Assembly (NCBI GenBank): GCA_943788755.1
Contig: CALSRM010000003.1
Span: forward strand, 1,178,001-1,242,000
DNA length: 64,000 nt
Source of the DNA: an uncultured Flavobacteriales bacterium
Lineage (GTDB): Bacteria; Bacteroidota; Bacteroidia; Flavobacteriales_D; Parvicellaceae
Reading direction: 5' to 3'
A program made the translations under genes and the position numbers. Within the stretch, counting starts at the first letter, position 1. The number at the start of each line of letters is the position of its first letter. Positions 1-8,858 of this stretch are shown in pieces. The notes beneath the pieces are model-generated. The model worked only from the letters and a program-made list of their open reading frames with translations, had not been told where the DNA came from and searched no databases.

Positions 1-1030
1 GCTAAAGTCAATTAGAGTATCATTCGTTCCACAAACTAAAGTTTCATTGCAAACAAATGAAGACATGAAGTTCGCCATCACTTTTATTGTTGTGTCGGTA
101 TAGATTGCATTTCCAGTGTGCGGCACATGACCAGCTCCAAAGTGTGTGTGAAAGCAGTTTTCGATACCTATATTGTTTGCTCTTTTGTGAATAGAAAAAC
201 TTCCATCTACTTTCATAACGTCACCCCCTAAAGGACTTGGTATAACATCAGTTGCATAGGGTACCGTCACATCTAAATCTCCATGAAAACTTAATATAGG
301 CAGATCGCCCATATTCATCCAGTTGGTGTCTCTCAGCGCTCCTGCTATGTTAATTACAGCCGTTATTTTTGATTGATATCCTATGTTACCACTTAGTCCT
401 TCAATTCCTCCTCCTAAACCTGCTTGATTGGTGTCAATGTAATCTGGTATTTCTGATGGATTATCCATATAGGCAACATGAACAGCAGTAATGGCTCCGG
501 CAGAAACTCCTCCCGCAAAAATTAGAGAGGTGTCAATTCCATAAATATTTCCATTTTCAGAAAAATCTTTTTTGAAATATCTGATGGCTGCTCTGTAATC
601 ATGTACTGCTCTAACAACAGTTTCTGTTGCCGTCTAATTGAATCAAGAGCAAATGGGTTTTGAAACCCTAATCTGTAATTTATCGATGCAACTACATATC
701 CCATTTTGGCAAATGACTGTGCCAATGGAACTACATCTGAACCCGTTTTGGATCCGCCAATAAAACTGCCTCCATGGGCAAGTAAGTCATCAGCGGTCGG
801 TCAGTTACTGAGTCTCCATTCGATAGGGTGTCTCCATCGGGCTCGTATACATCAAGCACTAAGTCTTCATCGAATCCAGCATAATTGATATTGTTTCCGT
901 ATTGAATATCAGAAGAAAGATTAAAGGCACTAAATATCTCCAATTTGTACCTATCTCCAACACATTGAGCATTGCTGTTAATAGGGACAAAAAACATTGC
1001 TATTGCTAACAGAGTAAATAATTTTTTCAT
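1..1030 (-). CDS. Secreted alpha/beta-hydrolase esterase, frameshifted and cut by the window edge
   Basis: Probable exported carboxylesterase/lipase of the alpha/beta-hydrolase fold. It starts at ATG 1030 with a Sec signal peptide (MKKLFTLLAIAMF..., cleavage near SNA-Q). Reading across frames gives the oxyanion-hole motif HGGSFIGGS near 760-790, then GYVVASINYRLGF, then the nucleophile elbow GGVSAG near 500-520, and further down HTHFGAGHVPHT, which could carry the catalytic His. The protein runs off the left edge in the frame ending NDTLIDFS, so its C-terminus is not seen. At least two frameshifts are needed, near 785-795 and near 620-645. The substrate is unknown. A T9SS sorting domain beyond the edge is possible but unseen. 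The fold and secretion are well supported; the exact esterase class is not. Confidence 0.75.
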
Positions 1031-1142
1031 CTATTTTGATTTTAATTTAGGTCTGAAAGTTACAGAAAAAATCTAAACATGAAAAATCGGAAAGTTATAA
1101 GTGGCAGTAATTCTATTTAGTTGGGGTTAGTTGAACTTTTCT

Positions 1143-1917
1143 CTATGGAATAGTTTGAAAAATAAAGCAGGCTACTATTCCTCCTCCAATTGGGCCTAAT
1201 ATATAAACAGTTAAAAAGCTATATGGCGGTGTACAGGAAATGCAGCGTCTCCCCATCCTGCAAAGTAGGAGAAAAGCCTTGGTCCAAAATCTCTAGCAGG
1301 GTTAAACCCTCCTTGTGAAATTGGGAGCCAACAAACAAATTAAACCACCAACAGTCATTCCTATTAATAATGGCGTGTATTGCGATTCATTCTTTGGATG
1401 GATTAACCAAAATATCATATAGACTAATATGAAAGTTCCAAAAAATTCGGCTCCAAAAGCTTGCCATTCTGATGCGCTTTTTATTATTCCGCTAAACCCA
1501 GGGTTGGGGAAAAATTCTCCAAACATAGATGCTGTTATAACAGAGTTTGCATCTCCTCTGACTATGTGGTGTGTTATTTCGTATTCGGTAATAAATCCTC
1601 CGTAAATCAAGTACAAGACTCCTGCCGAGGCGAAAGCTCCTAGAAACTGACCTAATAAATGATGAGGTAGTTGCTTTAGTCTTCATTTTGCCAGCAATAA
1701 GCATGGCAATTGAAACAGCGGGATTAAGATGTGCGTTGGAGTATCTTTTTGCTGAATAGATTGCTAATGTTACTCCTATTATCCATACAAAAGCAACTTG
1801 AAAAAGCCCATCAAAGCTTTCAAATAATGTTGCAGAAATCACCGATCCGCATCCAAAAAAGACAATGATGAACGTTCCAATGAATTCACCAATAAATTCT
1901 AGCAAATATTTATTCAT
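1143..1917 (-). CDS. aqpS: Aquaglyceroporin of the arsenic operon (AqpS-like), frameshifted
   Basis: MIP-family channel, last gene of the ars operon, starting one base after the arsC stop. Both signature half-helix loops are visible: AHLNPAVS in the N-terminal half, and FNPARDFGP near 1265-1310 in the C-terminal half. The Asp after NPAR is the glycerol-facilitator type, so this is an aquaglyceroporin rather than a strict water channel. The last helix reads [19 protein letters not shown] and ends at TAG 1143-1145. Three frameshifts (near 1650-1690, 1310 and 1210-1225) break the frame. Family knowledge: in Sinorhizobium meliloti AqpS replaces ArsB/Acr3 and lets arsenite made by ArsC leave the cell. 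No ArsB or Acr3 gene lies beside this operon, which fits the same role here. The symbol is given by context. Confidence 0.8.
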
Positions 1918-1918
1918 T

Positions 1919-2350
1919 TTAAAAGGTTTCCTTTATATAGTTTGAACAAAAAGCATCAATTTCATCTCTCGTCTTTCTAAATGAATTAAGAATTTCCTCG
2001 TCTGCTCCAGAAGCTTTTGCTGGGTCGTTAAAAGTATGATGTGTGTGGTCTACTTTTTCGGGAAAAACCGGGCAAGATTCAATTGCATGATCACAAACAG
2101 ATATTAAATGTGTAATTCCCGAATTTAAATAAGCATCAACCAAATCTGAAGTGTTATTGGATAGGTCAATTTGCTTTTCTAGCATTACTTTAATAGCAAG
2201 CGGATTTACTCCGTGAGTTTCAACTCCTGCGCTATAAATTTCTACATTTTTGTTTTCTGCTCTTGCATAGTGCTTTAAAAAACCCTCTGCCATTTGGCTT
2301 CTGCAACTGTTTCCAGTGCATAGAACTAATATTTTTTTTTGGTCTGCCAT
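1919..2350 (-). CDS. arsC: Arsenate reductase, thioredoxin-coupled (low-MW phosphatase fold)
   Basis: Reduces arsenate to arsenite in the cytoplasm. At 143 residues it has the usual length for the family. The P-loop C-T-G-N-S-C-R at residues 11-17 is the CX5R catalytic loop of the low-molecular-weight tyrosine phosphatase fold. The pair Cys86 and Cys93 (VCDHAIESCP) matches the resolving Cys82/Cys89 of the thioredoxin-dependent ArsC of Staphylococcus aureus, so recycling should use thioredoxin and not glutaredoxin. It lies 6 bases after arsM and 1 base before the aquaglyceroporin gene, on the same strand. The reading frame is intact. Confidence 0.93.
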   Translation of the reverse strand: MADQKKILVLCTGNSCRSQMAEGFLKHYARAENKNVEIYSAGVETHGVNPLAIKVMLEKQIDLSNNTSDLVDAYLNSGITHLISVCDHAIESCPVFPEKVDHTHHTFNDPAKASGADEEILNSFRKTRDEIDAFCSNYIKETF

Positions 2351-2356
2351 ATTCGT

Positions 2357-3187
2357 CTAGCAACAGCAATCAGGTGCACATGCGGGTTTTTGCCCAAATA
2401 CAGTAATGCTAAATACACCAAATTCTTCGTTTTTATAACTCAATAACTCGGCATCAGATAAATAGTTTTTCAAAATCTCGTCTGGAAGAATAACAGCTTT
2501 CTCTTTCTGAACGGATATATTTTCAAACCCTACTTCTTTTATGATTTTAAGGTATGTGTCTTTTTGGATTGCTCCAGAAACACATCCTGCATACATTTCT
2601 GCATCGTTTTTTAATCCCTCAGGTAATTCTCCTTTCAAAACTACATCCGACATGCTAAAGTGACCATCTGCTTTTAATACTCTGAATGTTTCACTAAATG
2701 CTTTTGTTTTGTCCGGAACTAAATTCAATACACAATTACTAACCACCACGTCAATTGAATCACCTCCAATTGGCATTTGTTCAATGTCACCTTTTCTGAA
2801 TTCTACATTGTTGAAGCCAAGTTTATCTGCATTAATTCTAGCCTTGTTTACCATCTCCTCAGTAAAGTCAAGCCCTAAAACTTTCCCTTTTTCTCCCGTC
2901 AATTCTCTTGCTATAAAACAATCGTTTCCAGCTCCAGAACCTAAGTCCAATACAGTGTCTCCTTCTTTTATTTGTGCAAATTCCGTAGGGATTCCACATC
3001 CTAAGCTTAAGTCTGCATCTTCGTTGTATCCTTTTAGTTTTGTATAGTCCTCAGAGAATATAGTGTAATCAACTCCGCAGCTTGTTCCAACTCCACAACA
3101 TGATACTGCATTTTCTTCTTTGGATTGATTCGCTATTTCAGAATATTTCTCTTTTACGGTTTCTTTTAATTCTTCAGGTGTTTTCAT
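2357..3187 (-). CDS. arsM: Arsenite S-adenosylmethionine methyltransferase
   Basis: Methylates trivalent arsenic with S-adenosylmethionine, giving mono- and dimethyl (possibly trimethyl) species. The 276-residue protein has the class I SAM motif DLGSGAGND at 81-89 and the acidic DFTEEM strand end near 107. The three cysteines that ArsM uses to bind As(III) are present: Cys64 (SLGCGIP), Cys152 (VSNCVLNL) and Cys202 (YAGCVSG). Extra cysteines sit near the N-terminus (residues 30, 31 and 37), and the protein ends in a CAPDCCC tail, as in many ArsM proteins. It lies between arsR and arsC with short gaps, so it is co-transcribed. The frame is intact. Confidence 0.95.
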   Translation of the reverse strand: MKTPEELKETVKEKYSEIANQSKEENAVSCCGVGTSCGVDYTIFSEDYTKLKGYNEDADLSLGCGIPTEFAQIKEGDTVLDLGSGAGNDCFIARELTGEKGKVLGLDFTEEMVNKARINADKLGFNNVEFRKGDIEQMPIGGDSIDVVVSNCVLNLVPDKTKAFSETFRVLKADGHFSMSDVVLKGELPEGLKNDAEMYAGCVSGAIQKDTYLKIIKEVGFENISVQKEKAVILPDEILKNYLSDAELLSYKNEEFGVFSITVFGQKPACAPDCCC

Positions 3188-3203
3188 AAGTTATTTTTTT
3201 GGT

Positions 3204-3530
3204 TTAGCAGCAGCTAGTATCTTGTTTTTGGTCAAAAAATTGAAACAACAAATCTTTGACAATATCCCATTTAGTGTTGTCTATGCAGTAACAAACACTT
3301 CTTCCGTCAATGTCACCTTTTATTAGTCCTGCTTGTTTTAGTTCTTTTAAATGCTGTGAAACGGTAGCTTGTGCTAATCCAATTTCACCAACTATGTCGC
3401 CACAGACGCAAGCATTTTTTTGAAGTAAATACTGCAATATTGCTATTCTTGCGGGGTGTCCAATTGCTTTTGCTATTAAAGCAATTTCATTTTGATCTGT
3501 GGTAAATATGTCTGATTTAGTTACTCCCAT
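3204..3530 (-). CDS. arsR: ArsR/SmtB-family arsenic-responsive repressor
   Basis: First gene of the ars operon. It is a 108-residue winged-helix repressor that would leave its operator when As(III) binds. The recognition helix region reads LAQATVSQHLKELKQAGL. The Cys-Val-Cys pair at residues 41-43 (NACVCGDIV) lies where the classical CxC site of ArsR is found. Further cysteines (SVCYC, and a terminal SCC) could give a third ligand. I chose ATG 3530 rather than the in-frame TTG 3542 because it is a standard start and the family starts about here. An imperfect AT-rich palindrome lies just upstream at 3548-3567. Confidence 0.92.
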   Translation of the reverse strand: MGVTKSDIFTTDQNEIALIAKAIGHPARIAILQYLLQKNACVCGDIVGEIGLAQATVSQHLKELKQAGLIKGDIDGRSVCYCIDNTKWDIVKDLLFQFFDQKQDTSCC

Positions 3531-3547
3531 TATTAATTGCAATATTA

Positions 3548-3567
3548 CGATTAATAATTTATTATCG
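3548..3567. promoter_or_regulatory. Candidate ArsR operator palindrome
   Basis: A 20-base imperfect inverted repeat with CGAT/ATCG ends lies 18 bases upstream of the arsR start; 7 of the 10 positions in each half match. Placement and symmetry fit an ArsR dimer site, but the sequence is AT-rich and symmetry by chance is possible. Confidence 0.3.
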
Positions 3568-3605
3568 CAAAATAACGATGAATGTTTTTGAAATATTTGA
3601 GTTGG

Positions 3606-4472
3606 TTACCGAAGAACTTCTTGAACGTTGGCTCTTATCTTTTTGGATAAACTGCCTGTTGGTAAGTCATTTGCGTCTTTTCCAAATGGATCCTCAATTT
3701 CTTCGGCTAAAACTTCCATGCTGACGAGAATGTAAAATATGAAAATTGAGATTGCTGGTGTGTAGTATCCAAAACTACTAACAAACCAAGGGGAAGTGTC
3801 ATAACATATAGAAAAATAAATTTCTTTAAAAACAAGCTGTATGAATAAGGAATAGGAGTATTTCTTATTCTTTCACATGCTCCAATTATATCAGAGAAGG
3901 TTTTGAGGTTGTTATCAATGGATAGAAATTCTTCTTCCGAAATTCTCTTTTCTTTTTTTATGGCATGTAGTTTTTTATACATTGAATGGGCAACAAAATT
4001 GGGTTTATGCTCCGTGCGTTCTATTGCTGCTTTTTCAGTGTCTGTTAATTCAAGTTCTTCAATGATTACCTTTCCTCTCAGATGCTCTTTCATTGAGAAG
4101 GCATAATTCGGAATCATTCTTGAGAAAAAAGCTCTGTCTTCTTTGTTGTCAATCATAGAGCTGATTTTAATAGCTAAATTTCGTGAATTGTTAACGAGTT
4201 CTCCCCATTTTTTCCTTCCTTCCCACCATCTGTCATAAGCTGTATTTGTTCTAAAAACCAATAAAAGAGAGAGAACAAATCCAACTAAGGAGTATACAGC
4301 TATCATGTCCTTAAAAACACTTGTGTCGTCCATGTATTCAATTTCGACATAGGTGATTCCGGCAGAAAAGATGCCTAGTATTATAAGTTCTTTCCATAGT
4401 AGATATACGGTGTCACTTTTTGGAAAGTGAAAAATATGTTTAAACCAGAGTTTTGGGATTGTAATTAATCAT
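3606..4472 (-). CDS. Bestrophin-family (YneE/UPF0187) anion channel, frameshifted
   Basis: Membrane protein of the bacterial bestrophin family, homologous to calcium-activated chloride channels; bacterial members form pentameric ion channels. The diagnostic stretch RTNTAYDRWWEGRKKWG is present after the first hydrophobic segment, and the C-terminus reads LAEEIEDPFGKDANDLP, also typical (the acidic DPFG region). The start MINYNPK at ATG 4472 is joined to LWFKHIFHFPKSDT by a frameshift in a run of A near 4448-4456. A second frameshift near 3780-3800 joins the last helix to the tail, which ends at 3606. Total length would be about 288 residues, normal for the family. The ion is not known from sequence. 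Confidence 0.8.
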
Positions 4473-4552
4473 TGGAAAATAGTAATATTTTAAGAATGCT
4501 TATTATTCAGCGAATTTAATAATTTTGTAAGTAAAGTATAAAGCAAACAAAT

Positions 4553-5599
4553 ATGTTGATTAAAACTCCTAGGCAATTTTCAATTCTAGCAGCATTTATG
4601 CTCTCGCTTCTTTCAGTGGTTATTGTTGAGCTGACTTTGTATTTATCTGATGTCATATAAATCAACGTTACATACTAATAATGTTCTTTAGTTTATGCTG
4701 TTCTGGTCTATTTGGTGATCTATTATTTACTAGAGAAGCTTATTACTCAGAAAATAAGGCTGTTGTATCGGACGATACATAATTTTAAAATAAACAGGGG
4801 TGATTTTCCCTAAACATGAATGAGGATGTTTTGGGTAAAACGGAAAAAGAAGTCTTGGGTTGGGTTGAGAAGAGTAGAGAAGAGATTGAGAAATTAAGGC
4901 TTCAAGAAGAGTTTAGAAGAGAGTTTTTAGGGAACTTATCGCACGAATTGAAAACACCAATATTTAGTATTCAAGGTTATATATTGACATTGTTGGAAGG
5001 TGGTTTGGAAGATGAGAATATAAACCGTGCGTTTTTAGAAAGGGCTTCTAAAGGTGTTGATAGGGTAACTGGAATAATTGAAGATTTGGATTTGATAACA
5101 AGAGATAGAGTCTGAGGATTAAAGTTGAATAGCTCACGGTTAATATTGTTGATTTAGCAAGAGGAAATTGTTGAGAGTTTGGAAATTAAAGCTCAAAAGA
5201 GAAATGTTAAGTTGAGTTTGGATTGGAAACGTATAGGTAGTCAAGAGATTAATGTTTTATGTGATAGAGATAAGATAGGGCAAGTGTTGAGTAATATAAT
5301 TAATAATTCGATTAATTATGGGAGTTGAGAATGGGCATACAGAGGTGAGGTTTTTTGATTTAGAGGATAATATACTGATTGAGGTTTCTGACGATGGAGT
5401 CGGAATAAGAGAGGAGTACTTACCGCGTTTATTTGAGCGGTTTTATAGAGTGGATAAGAGTCGCGCACGAAACGAGGGTGGGACTGGATTAGGTTTAGCA
5501 ATAGTTAAGCATTTGGTTGAGGCGCATGGTCAAACAATAGATGTTAGAAGCACAGAGGGTCAAGGATCTACTTTTTCTTTTACATTAAAAAAAGTGTAA
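4553..5599 (+). CDS. Sensor histidine kinase (PhoR/ResE type), heavily frameshifted
   Basis: Membrane sensor kinase. The N-terminus MLIKTPRQFSILAAFM starts two predicted membrane helices. After a HAMP-like linker (KLITQKIRLLYRTIHN) comes the HisKA box FLGNLSHELKTP near 4930-4970, with the phospho-accepting His. The HATPase domain follows, with the N box INNSINYG, G1 DDGVGI and G2 GGTGLGLAIVKH near 5475-5510. The gene is broken by at least four or five frameshifts (near 4660-4690, 4800, 5105-5165 and 5320). No response regulator gene adjoins it, although this subfamily is often paired with a PhoB-like gene. The family assignment is firm; the signal is unknown. Confidence 0.75.
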
Positions 5600-5613
5600 T
5601 CTTTTTTTGAATT

Positions 5614-6642
5614 TTACCAGTTCAGATTTTTTAGGTTTGTTTTGATTTCTGGAAGTGTCATAAATGCTAATTTGTTGCTAATTTTTAGCTTGTTTTGTGC
5701 GCTCCATCCGTTTTCTTTTCCGTGCAGTTTTGCAAGATATTCTTGTTCGGTTTGTCCAGGTGTAGGTATGAAATGTGCAGGTTTCTGTAATGTGGATAGA
5801 TCCATGATTGTAGAGTATCCTGGTCTGCAAATGATTTTTTTTGAACGACAAATTAGTTTGAAAAATTCAATGGAATTCAAGTGAGAAAAGTATTGTATGT
5901 TCTCTATTATTCTTGTTTTTTAGAAAGAGGCTTCCCTACAACGATAGCGCATTTGTTTTTATTTAGTTTTTTAAATTCATGTTATAATAATGCTTTCGAA
6001 TTCACTACGTTGCGGTTCAGGTCCAGAGATTATTGCTAGATAGTCAATATCTTCATTTTCTGAGGTTGCTTTTTGGTTAAACCTAGATAGCGTTCCAATA
6101 TAGGAACAATTGTCATGTAGTTTTCCATGGCTTAATTCTTCTCCCAAATTGATTTTACCTTCCGAGTCGGGAATCCAGCAATGCGTAAAACGATTGATGT
6201 ATTTCCCGTGTATTTTGTGTAGTTGGTTTTTAATCAACCCTGGGCTTTGGATATTGAGTTGATGTGTTATGTAAATGCAAGGTGTTTTTTGTGTGTGAAG
6301 TCCAAACCTATTGTCAGAGATGACAAGGTCAAATTTATGTTTGTCAATTAGGACTTGTAATTCGTTGTGTTCTGTTCTTATTCGTTTTAAAATTTTTGGA
6401 GACTCTAGTAGCATTTTAATTGCCATACTTCCTCCTCTAGGGTATTGGATGTTGTAGCCTTCGAATTGAATATAATTACCAAAGTCTAATTCTTGCTCCA
6501 AAAGAAATTTTTGCTCATCATTTACGCCAAAAGAAATTTTGTGTCCCCGATTGTGTAGCTCTTTTGCGATAGGAATGCACCTCGTGGTATGTCCTAGTCC
6601 CCAGTCTAAAGGACTGATAAGTATGTTCAAGGGGTTGTCCAA
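5614..6642 (-). CDS. MurG/UGT-like glycosyltransferase, frameshifted
   Basis: GT-B-fold glycosyltransferase. The N-terminal half opens with ILISPLDWGLGHTTRCIPIAKEL, the glycine-rich acceptor-side loop seen in MurG-like and UDP-glucuronosyltransferase-like proteins. The C-terminal half carries CRPGYSTIMDL near 5800-5830, the donor-binding motif position, then FIPTPGQTEQEYLAKLH. The only in-frame start is TTG 6642, 6 bases after the engB stop. Frame is lost near 5975-5990 and twice between 5870 and 5920, so an uninterrupted gene would give about 343 residues. Acceptor and sugar are unknown. It is not MurG itself, which is in the dcw cluster at 17931. Confidence 0.7.
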
Positions 6643-6647
6643 GCTAA

Positions 6648-7253
6648 TTAATCAATTTTAAAATATGGATTGGTTGCTTCAATGAATTTAAGCACGGATT
6701 CTTGTCCGTATTTTGAGTTGGAAGAGGTTATGAATATTTGAGGAAGTTCATGCCATGTTTTGAGCATTTCTTTTTTGTAATGGGTAAGGTTTTTGTTTAA
6801 TTCCCTGCTGGTAAGCTTGTCCATTTTAGTGAAACACATTACGAAAGGAACATCTTTGTTTCCACAATATTCCATAAAATCGGTGTCAATTTTTTGAGGA
6901 GGAAGTCGTGAGTCAATAAGTACAAATACGCACATAAGATTTTCTCTTCCTCTCAGGTATTCAAGCGTGAAGTTGTTGAACTTGTTTCTTTGCTTTAAAG
7001 AGACTTTGGCGAATCCATATCCTGGTAGATCGGCAATGTACCATTCGTCATTTATGATAAAATGGTTGATTAATGTTGTTTTTCCAGGTCGTCCAGATAC
7101 TTTAGCGAGCTCCTTTCTATCTAAGAGCATGTTGATTAACGATGATTTTCCAACATTTGATCTTCCAATAAAAGCATATTCTGGTAAGTTGGCTTCTGGG
7201 CCTTTTCGCCAATTCGTGTTACTAATAACGAATTTGGAAGTTTTGATTTTCAT
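6648..7253 (-). CDS. engB: Ribosome biogenesis GTPase EngB/YsxC
   Basis: Essential GTPase that helps assemble the large ribosomal subunit. The 201-residue protein has G1 GRSNVGKSS at 30-38, G3 DLPGYG at 75-80 and G4 TKMD at 142-145, and ends after a short helix, as the family does. The glycine-proline-glycine stretch RPGKTT around 55-60 is the switch I G2 region. It sits between the alpha/beta hydrolase gene (15 bases upstream) and the glycosyltransferase gene on the same strand, so the three are probably one transcript. Confidence 0.95.
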   Translation of the reverse strand: MKIKTSKFVISNTNWRKGPEANLPEYAFIGRSNVGKSSLINMLLDRKELAKVSGRPGKTTLINHFIINDEWYIADLPGYGFAKVSLKQRNKFNNFTLEYLRGRENLMCVFVLIDSRLPPQKIDTDFMEYCGNKDVPFVMCFTKMDKLTSRELNKNLTHYKKEMLKTWHELPQIFITSSNSKYGQESVLKFIEATNPYFKID

Positions 7254-7268
7254 AATGGTAAAGTATGC

Positions 7269-8027
7269 TTACTTGTTTTTGTCTAACCATTCCTTTAGAA
7301 TTCTATTGAACTCTTGCGGGTGCTCCATCATAGGTGCGTGACCACATTTGTCAATCCAAAATAACTCTGAATTTTCAATGAGTTTGTTAAAGTCTTCGGC
7401 TACTTCAGGAGGGGTGATTGTGTCATTTCTTCCCCATATTAGACAGGTGGGCATTTTAAAGTTGGGAAGGTTTTTTTCCATGTTGTGTCGAATAGCAGAT
7501 TTTGCAATAGCTAGTATTCGAATGACTTTATCTCTATTGTTTACTGCTTCGTGACATTCGTCGACCAATTCATCAGTAGTCATTGCTGGGTCATAAAATG
7601 TTAAGGAGATTTTGTCTCTTAAATAACTTTTGTCTTCTCTTCTTGGAAAAGATCCGCCAAATGCATTTTCATAAAGTCCAGAACTTGCGGTAAGTATAAG
7701 TTTGTCCACTTTGTGGGGGTTGTTGTCAGAGTAGACTAATCCAACATGTCCTCCCAGTGAATTTCCAAGTAAAATTACTTTGTCAAATTCCATGTGTTCT
7801 ATAAAGTCTTCTAAAAAACGAGAGATGTTTTTAACGTTAGTTTTTAATAGAGGTAATTCATAAATGGGGAGCATCGGAATAACAACTTGGTATTCATTTG
7901 AGAATCCATCAATTACATCTTGGAAATTACTCAAGGCTCCAAATAGTCCGTGCAGTAGGATAAGTGGTTTTCCTTCTCCAACTTTTACATACCTAAATTT
8001 TCCTTCTTCGATTAAATCTAAACTCAT
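7269..8027 (-). CDS. Alpha/beta-fold hydrolase
   Basis: Cytoplasmic alpha/beta hydrolase of 252 residues with no signal peptide. The oxyanion region LLHGLFG lies at 24-30, the nucleophile elbow GNSLGG puts Ser at residue 90, Asp202 sits in WGRNDTITP and His230 in DKCGHAPMMEHP, so a full catalytic triad is seen. The layout resembles MhpC/BioH-type esterases or C-C bond hydrolases, but no aromatic-degradation genes are near. In many Flavobacteriia a similar gene lies beside engB and mraZ. The substrate cannot be named. Confidence 0.88.
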   Translation of the reverse strand: MSLDLIEEGKFRYVKVGEGKPLILLHGLFGALSNFQDVIDGFSNEYQVVIPMLPIYELPLLKTNVKNISRFLEDFIEHMEFDKVILLGNSLGGHVGLVYSDNNPHKVDKLILTASSGLYENAFGGSFPRREDKSYLRDKISLTFYDPAMTTDELVDECHEAVNNRDKVIRILAIAKSAIRHNMEKNLPNFKMPTCLIWGRNDTITPPEVAEDFNKLIENSELFWIDKCGHAPMMEHPQEFNRILKEWLDKNK

Positions 8028-8050
8028 GTGGTTTTGTTTTTTACTTAACT

Positions 8051-8058
8051 CAAAAATA
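8051..8058 (-). promoter_or_regulatory. Candidate -7 element for the hydrolase-engB unit
   Basis: On the minus strand this reads TATTTTTG, an exact match to the Bacteroidota -7 consensus TAnnTTTG, 23 bases upstream of the hydrolase ATG. No TTG is found at the expected -33 spacing, so support is partial. Confidence 0.4.
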
Positions 8059-8270
8059 CGCCTTTTTTTATTAAAAAAGCGAGGGAAAATAAAATTGCAT
8101 TAAAAACAGATTGTTGAAAAAATACGTGAGAGTGTCCATATAAAATGAAGTTTTAGAATGTGGTTGTTTTGGGTGTTTTTTAACATTAAGTTGTTAACAT
8201 TGCTCCCACAATTTACCACTAAAAATAATGAGATGATTTTTCCTTATAGGTCTTTATTTATAGGGATTAT

Positions 8271-8301
8271 TTTGATTTATAGTGAAACTAAAATATATTT
8301 G
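8271..8301 (+). promoter_or_regulatory. Principal promoter of the dcw cluster (Bacteroidota consensus)
   Basis: TTTG at 8271-8274, a 19-base spacer and TATATTTG at 8294-8301 match the primary sigma-factor consensus of Bacteroidota (TTTG/TTG, N19, TAnnTTTG) exactly. It lies 95 bases upstream of the mraZ ATG, giving a leader of about 90 bases that contains the candidate MraZ box. Confidence 0.75.
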
Positions 8302-8332
8302 TATCGTTGAAAGTTATTCACAATTAAAATAT

Positions 8333-8352
8333 AGTGGGTAAAAGTGGGTAAA
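8333..8352 (+). promoter_or_regulatory. Tandem TGGGT repeat, candidate MraZ autoregulatory box
   Basis: Two perfect copies of AGTGGGTAAA stand head to tail, giving TGGGT twice with a 10-base (one helical turn) period. In Escherichia coli MraZ binds direct TGGGN repeats separated by 5 bases upstream of its own operon. Here the box lies between the promoter and mraZ, downstream of the expected transcription start, so bound MraZ could block elongation or initiation. Confidence 0.55.
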
Positions 8353-8396
8353 TTATCGATAGATTTACGCCTAAATACAATACGCGAAGGAATAAA

Positions 8397-8858
8397 ATGA
8401 ACGGATTCATTGGAGAATATCACTGTAAGCTAGATGCAAAAGGGCGGCTGTTGCTGCCTTCCGATATGCGCAAGCAGTTGTCTCCGGAGGATCAAGAAAA
8501 TTTTGTGATATCGCGTGGAGTAGACGATTGTCTTTCTGTTTATCCAATGAGCGAATGGGTTCGTGTGTTGGCTAGATTACGAGAGCTTAACCGTTTTAAG
8601 GCGAAGGATCGGAAATTTGCTCGTATGTTTCAAAAAGGCGCTACCAAAGTGTCTGTAGATTCTAACGGGAGGGTTTTACTGCCGAAAAGTCTGTTAGGTT
8701 GGGCTAGCATTAAGAAAGAGATTGTCATGGTTGCGAATGTCGACTTGTGGGAGGTCTGGGATAAAAAACGCTATCAAGCGTTGATGTCTGAAGACTGGAC
8801 CGAGTTCGAGCAATTAGCAGCTGATGTAATGGGCGACTCTAATGTTAGTGGAGAATAA
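8397..8858 (+). CDS. mraZ: Division/cell wall cluster transcriptional repressor MraZ
   Basis: DNA-binding regulator that heads the dcw cluster. The 153-residue protein has two SpoVT-AbrB-like halves, each with the DxxGRxxLP signature: DAKGRLLLP near residues 13-21 and DSNGRVLLP near residues 92-100. MraZ oligomers form a ring that reads direct repeats; such repeats stand just upstream at 8333-8352. The gene overlaps rsmH by 17 bases, so the two are translationally coupled. The start ATG 8397 gives the family N-terminus (GEYHCKLDAKGR). Confidence 0.95.
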   Translation: MNGFIGEYHCKLDAKGRLLLPSDMRKQLSPEDQENFVISRGVDDCLSVYPMSEWVRVLARLRELNRFKAKDRKFARMFQKGATKVSVDSNGRVLLPKSLLGWASIKKEIVMVANVDLWEVWDKKRYQALMSEDWTEFEQLAADVMGDSNVSGE

